The position numbers and the translations under genes were made by a program. The notes below the pieces were generated by a model that ran no database searches, was not told the DNA's origin, and saw only the letters and a program-made list of their open reading frames with translations. Shown here piece after piece: positions 34,196 to 37,059 of a stretch of 37,059 bases of DNA (position 1 is the stretch's first letter; the number at the start of each line of letters is the position of its first letter). Source of the stretch: Halonatronum saccharophilum DSM 13868 (lineage in GTDB: Bacteria > Bacillota > Halanaerobiia > Halobacteroidales > Halobacteroidaceae). The stretch spans positions 45,098 to 82,156 of the forward strand of contig NZ_KI912095.1 in NCBI RefSeq assembly GCF_000517025.1, in the 5' to 3' direction.

Positions 34196-34468
34196 TAAAG
34201 TGAGGATAATAAGTAGTAAGAGAATAGAGATTAAAAGCTAGGAAGGGAAGAGTAAGTAGTGGAGTTATTTAGGAGAGAACTGGGTTAGGTGAGAGCCAGT
34301 AATAACAAAGCTACTGAAGATGGCCCCTGAGCTATATGATTGAAATAAAGTAGGTCATATCGGTTGGCTACCGTTAACAGCTAGAGAGTGGCTATAGTTT
34401 ATTCTGTAGCAATTAGGGTGGTAACGCGAACCTCTCGTCCCTAAGTTTTTAGGGATGGGAGGTTTTTT
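34196..34468 (+). promoter_or_regulatory. T-box riboswitch, methionine specific, upstream of metG
   Basis: The T-box sequence AGGGTGGTAACGCG is at 34415-34428 and is followed by a terminator. The terminator arms AACCTCTCGTCCCTA and TAGGGATGGGAGGTT form 15 bp with two G-U pairs, then TTTTTT (34429-34468). Stem I elements AGGAGAGAAC, GGTGAGAGCC and AGTA precede CTACTGAAGATGGCCCC, where ATG (34320-34322) lies at the expected specifier position. The bulge TGGT would pair with an ACCA tRNA end, as in tRNA-Met. Uncharged tRNA-Met would favour readthrough into metG. Confidence 0.9.
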
Positions 34469-34499
34469 GATTTAAGTGTACAAATAAATAGTTAATTGA

Positions 34500-34545
34500 G
34501 TGTCAGTTTTAGTATTTAGTAGTAGGTAGCGAGTGCTAAGTAAAA
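34500..34545. repeat. Imperfect palindrome in the metG leader
   Basis: AGTTTTAGTATTTAG and CTAAGTAAAACT are largely complementary around GTAGTAGGTAGCGAGTG. It lies between the T-box terminator and the family D repeat. Confidence 0.45.
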
Positions 34546-34628
34546 CTAAGAGGGCATCTTGAAAAGATTAAGGAGATTTATGGCAAATGAGAAAGTATTA
34601 TTAGGTTGAATTAGGCGAAGCTAAATAG

Positions 34629-34780
34629 AAAATATAAATTCAAAGAATTAGCGCAGATAAAAATCTTATAAAAGAAGATTAGATCTGATTTAAGTCTTTT
34701 TTAAAGTTTATTTTTTTGAATCAGAGCTTAATCCGCTCTTATCAGATCTAATCAGCGTATATCCTTTGATCTTTATATTT
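34629..34780. repeat. Family D long inverted repeat in the metG leader
   Basis: The outer arms AAAATATAAATTCAAAG (34629 on) and CTTTGATCTTTATATTTT (ending about 34780) and the inner arms GATTAGATCTGAT (34677-34689) and ATCAGATCTAATC (34741-34753) are complementary. The whole 150-base block could fold into one hairpin. No gene is present. It resembles a small inserted element, though only one copy is visible here. Confidence 0.65.
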
Positions 34781-34885
34781 TTTAATTAACTATTAATAAA
34801 AAGTGACTTGTTATTACTATTAATCTCTAATTTTATACTAGCTTTGTAACTATGTACTATCAAAAAATAAGGAGTGTGAATAAAA

Positions 34886-36823
34886 ATGAGTAAGAAGACT
34901 TTTTATGTAACGACACCGATTTATTATCCAAATGATAAGCTTCATATAGGTCATACCTATACAACTACTGCGGCTGATGCAATAACAAAGTTTAAAGGCT
35001 TACAGGGATATGAATGTGAATTTATTACGGGTTCTGATGAGCATGGTCAGAAAATAGAACAATCAGCTAAGAAGCATGGAAAAGAGCCTATTGAGTATGT
35101 AGACCAGATTGTGGAGAGTTTTAAGTATCTTTGGGATAAGTTAGAGGTAGATTATACAGAGTTTGTTAGAACTACAAATGAAGATCATTTTGAGGATGTA
35201 AAATATATCTTTAAGAAGGTTTATGATAATGGTGATATTTATAAGGATAAATATCAAGGTTATTATTGTACCCCCTGTGAAACTTATTGGACAGAAAGAC
35301 AGTTAGATGACGAAGGAAATTGTCCTGATTGTAATCGTTCCGTAGAGTGGATGGAGGAAGAGAGTTATTTCTTTAAGATGTCAAAGTATGAAGAAAGACT
35401 ATTGAAGTTTTTAGATGAGAATCCTGACTTCATCCAACCTGCTAAAAGGCGTAATGAGATGATTAACTTTATTAAAGATGGTTTAGAGGATTTATGTGTA
35501 TCTAGGACTACTTTCGATTGGGGGATACCTGTTCCAATTGATAAAGATCATATTATTTATGTTTGGTTTGATGCTTTAACCAGTTATTTAACTGGGATAG
35601 GTTTTAGAAGGGATGAGCAGAAATTTAATAATTACTGGCCTGCTGATATTCATATAGTTGGAAAAGATATCTTAAGGTTCCATACTATTATCTGGCCAAC
35701 TATTTTAATGGCGGCAGATTTACCTTTACCAAAGAAGGTCTTTGGACATGGATTTTTGTTGGTTGAAGGTGGAAAGATGTCTAAATCAAAAGGGAATGTC
35801 ATTGATCCAGTTAAATTAATCGATGATTTTGGTGTAGACGCTGTTAGGTATTATCTCTTAAGAGAGATTGCATTTGGTACAGATGGATCTTACTCTACTG
35901 ATTCCTTTATCCAAAGAATTAACTCTGATCTTGCCAATGATTTAGGAAATCTACTAAATCGAACTGTAGCAATGGTAGATAAGTACTTTGGTGGTGTAGT
36001 GCCCCAAGCTAAGGTAGAGACTGAATTTGATAAGGATCTAGAAGAGGTAGCGCAAAGTACTTTTAAAACTATTGAAGAGAGTTTAGAAGGATTGCAATTT
36101 AGCACTGCACTAGAAGAACTGTGGACTTTAATTAGAAGAAATAATAAGTATATAGATCAGACTCAGCCTTGGATTTTAGCAAAGGATGAGAAGAAGAAGG
36201 ATGAACTAGGAACTGTCCTTTACAACCTTTTAGATAATCTAAGAAGAGTTGCAATTGCTTTAGTTCCATTCTTACCACAAGCACCAGCTAAGATGTGGGA
36301 GCAGTTAGGAATTGAAGAACCTTTAGAGAGTCAAAGTTGGGATTATGTTAGAACTAAGGGACAATTAAAAGTAGGAACTAAGGTTAAAAATGGTGACCCT
36401 ATCTTCCCAAGAATAGATGTAGAAGAATATTATGAGAAGTTAGAGAAAGAGAAAAAGGCTAAGGAAGCTAAGGAGGAGAAGAAAATGGCAGAAGAAAATT
36501 ATATAACTTTTGATGAGTTTGGAAAATTAGATTTAAGAGTTGCAGAGGTATTAGAGGTTGAAAGAATAGAGGGAAGTAATAAGTTACTTAAGGTGCAGGT
36601 TCAATTAGGACAGGAGAAGCGTCAATTAGTGGCAGGAATCTCTAAGCACTATGAACCAGAAGAGTTAGCAGGTAAGAAGGTAGTTATGGTGGCTAATTTA
36701 AAACCAGCTACTATCTTTGGTGTTAAGTCTAATGGTATGATTTTAGCTGCTTCTAATGATGCAGGAGATCTGACTGTAACTACTGTTGATAGAGATATCG
36801 ATAGCGGAAGTAGAGTTAAGTAG
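34886..36823 (+). CDS. metG: Methionyl-tRNA synthetase with C-terminal tRNA-binding domain
   Basis: The 645-residue class I synthetase has HIGH (20-23), a zinc knuckle with cysteines 128, 131, 146 and 149, and KMSKS (297-301). An anticodon-binding helical bundle follows to about 500, then a charged Lys/Glu linker. A C-terminal OB-fold domain (from about 540: FGKLDLRVAEVLEVERIEGSNKLL, KKVVMVANLKPATIFGVKSNGM) is the dimer and tRNA-binding module. It charges both initiator and elongator tRNA-Met. Expression should be governed by the T-box 417 bases upstream. Its TAG stop is the first three bases of a family B repeat. Confidence 0.97.
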   Translation: MSKKTFYVTTPIYYPNDKLHIGHTYTTTAADAITKFKGLQGYECEFITGSDEHGQKIEQSAKKHGKEPIEYVDQIVESFKYLWDKLEVDYTEFVRTTNEDHFEDVKYIFKKVYDNGDIYKDKYQGYYCTPCETYWTERQLDDEGNCPDCNRSVEWMEEESYFFKMSKYEERLLKFLDENPDFIQPAKRRNEMINFIKDGLEDLCVSRTTFDWGIPVPIDKDHIIYVWFDALTSYLTGIGFRRDEQKFNNYWPADIHIVGKDILRFHTIIWPTILMAADLPLPKKVFGHGFLLVEGGKMSKSKGNVIDPVKLIDDFGVDAVRYYLLREIAFGTDGSYSTDSFIQRINSDLANDLGNLLNRTVAMVDKYFGGVVPQAKVETEFDKDLEEVAQSTFKTIEESLEGLQFSTALEELWTLIRRNNKYIDQTQPWILAKDEKKKDELGTVLYNLLDNLRRVAIALVPFLPQAPAKMWEQLGIEEPLESQSWDYVRTKGQLKVGTKVKNGDPIFPRIDVEEYYEKLEKEKKAKEAKEEKKMAEENYITFDEFGKLDLRVAEVLEVERIEGSNKLLKVQVQLGQEKRQLVAGISKHYEPEELAGKKVVMVANLKPATIFGVKSNGMILAASNDAGDLTVTTVDRDIDSGSRVK

Positions 36824-37004
36824 TAATAAAGCGTAGCTTTATTACTGGTGATGAGTAATCAGTAATGAGTAATGGGTAAAACCTTAAAAAACAGAAACCC
36901 CTTTGTTACCTAAGACTTATAAGAGGTTTTGAGATTTTGACTTTACTCATTACTCTTCACTCATTACCCATTACTAGTGGCACGAAAGTGACACTATATT
37001 CCTA
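36821..37004 (+). repeat. MITE-like element, family B, copy 3
   Basis: This 184-bp element begins with TAGTAATAAAGC, whose TAG is the metG stop codon. It has left hairpin AATAAAGC-GTA-GCTTTATT and right hairpin AGTGGCAC-GAAA-GTGACACT (one mismatch). Its core is nearly identical to the reverse complement of 22337-22521. The outer right end has drifted to TATATTCCTA. Confidence 0.87.
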
Positions 37005-37030
37005 TAAAACCTCACTACAATTCTAAAACG

Positions 37031-37059
37031 ATGTTTCTACCATCGCATCGGTAGGACAT
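37031..37059. repeat. Imperfect palindrome at the window end
   Basis: ATGTTTCTACC and GGTAGGACAT pair over 10 positions with one bulge around ATCGCATC. It may be part of a further repeat or a leader element; the window stops here. Confidence 0.4.

Overview
The window is AT-rich, densely coded chromosomal DNA, almost entirely on the + strand. It most likely comes from an anaerobic Firmicute of the Halanaerobiales type (Halobacteroidaceae such as Orenia, Halobacteroides or Acetohalobium). Four things point there. There are two pyruvate:ferredoxin-type oxidoreductases, as in a fermentative anaerobe. The proteins are rich in Asp and Glu. A predicted beta-barrel protein fits a diderm envelope. A Bacillus-like gene order is combined with T-box, guanine-riboswitch and large SRP RNA elements. 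The genus is inference; no rRNA gene is present.

The backbone is the ancestral Firmicute neighbourhood known from Bacillus subtilis: tRNA-Ser, tadA, SRP RNA, dnaX, yaaK (ybaB), recR, yaaL, tmk, yaaR, holB, yaaT, yabA, yabB, yazA, rsmI, metG. Three blocks interrupt it. (1) Between recR and yaaL (about 4.1-16.4 kb) lie a single-chain pyruvate:ferredoxin oxidoreductase, a large lipoprotein, a probable outer-membrane barrel protein, an XRE regulator with a membrane partner, a NatAB-type ABC exporter followed in frame by a CPBP protease, and a small membrane protein. (2) Between yaaL and tmk (16.8-22.5 kb) lie a four-subunit 2-oxoacid:ferredoxin oxidoreductase (porGDAB type), a convergent PAP2 phosphatase, and guaB under a guanine riboswitch. 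(3) Between rsmI and metG (27.7-34.9 kb) lie a four-LysM protein, a GNAT acetyltransferase, the nurA-herA DNA-end-processing pair, and a chemoreceptor. metG is preceded by a Met-type T-box.

Functional themes are: tRNA maturation and charging (TadA beside its tRNA-Arg(ACG) substrate, MetG with its T-box), replication and repair (DnaX, HolB, YabA, RecR, NurA-HerA), ferredoxin-linked 2-oxoacid metabolism (two enzymes), GTP and dTTP supply (GuaB, Tmk), and envelope functions (lipoprotein, barrel protein, PAP2 phosphatase, NatAB-CPBP, LysM).

The spacers hold several families of small non-coding palindromic repeats. The clearest is a roughly 176-185 bp MITE-like element with hairpin ends: three full copies, of which two are nearly identical, plus three fragments. 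A second family, built on a GATAGTTGATAATT-like unit, flanks the tRNAs and separates nurA from herA. The most unusual single observation is the NatB-CPBP pair: the two reading frames are in register and separated by one TGA and two sense codons, so they look like a split (or nonsense-interrupted) version of the known permease/CPBP fusion.
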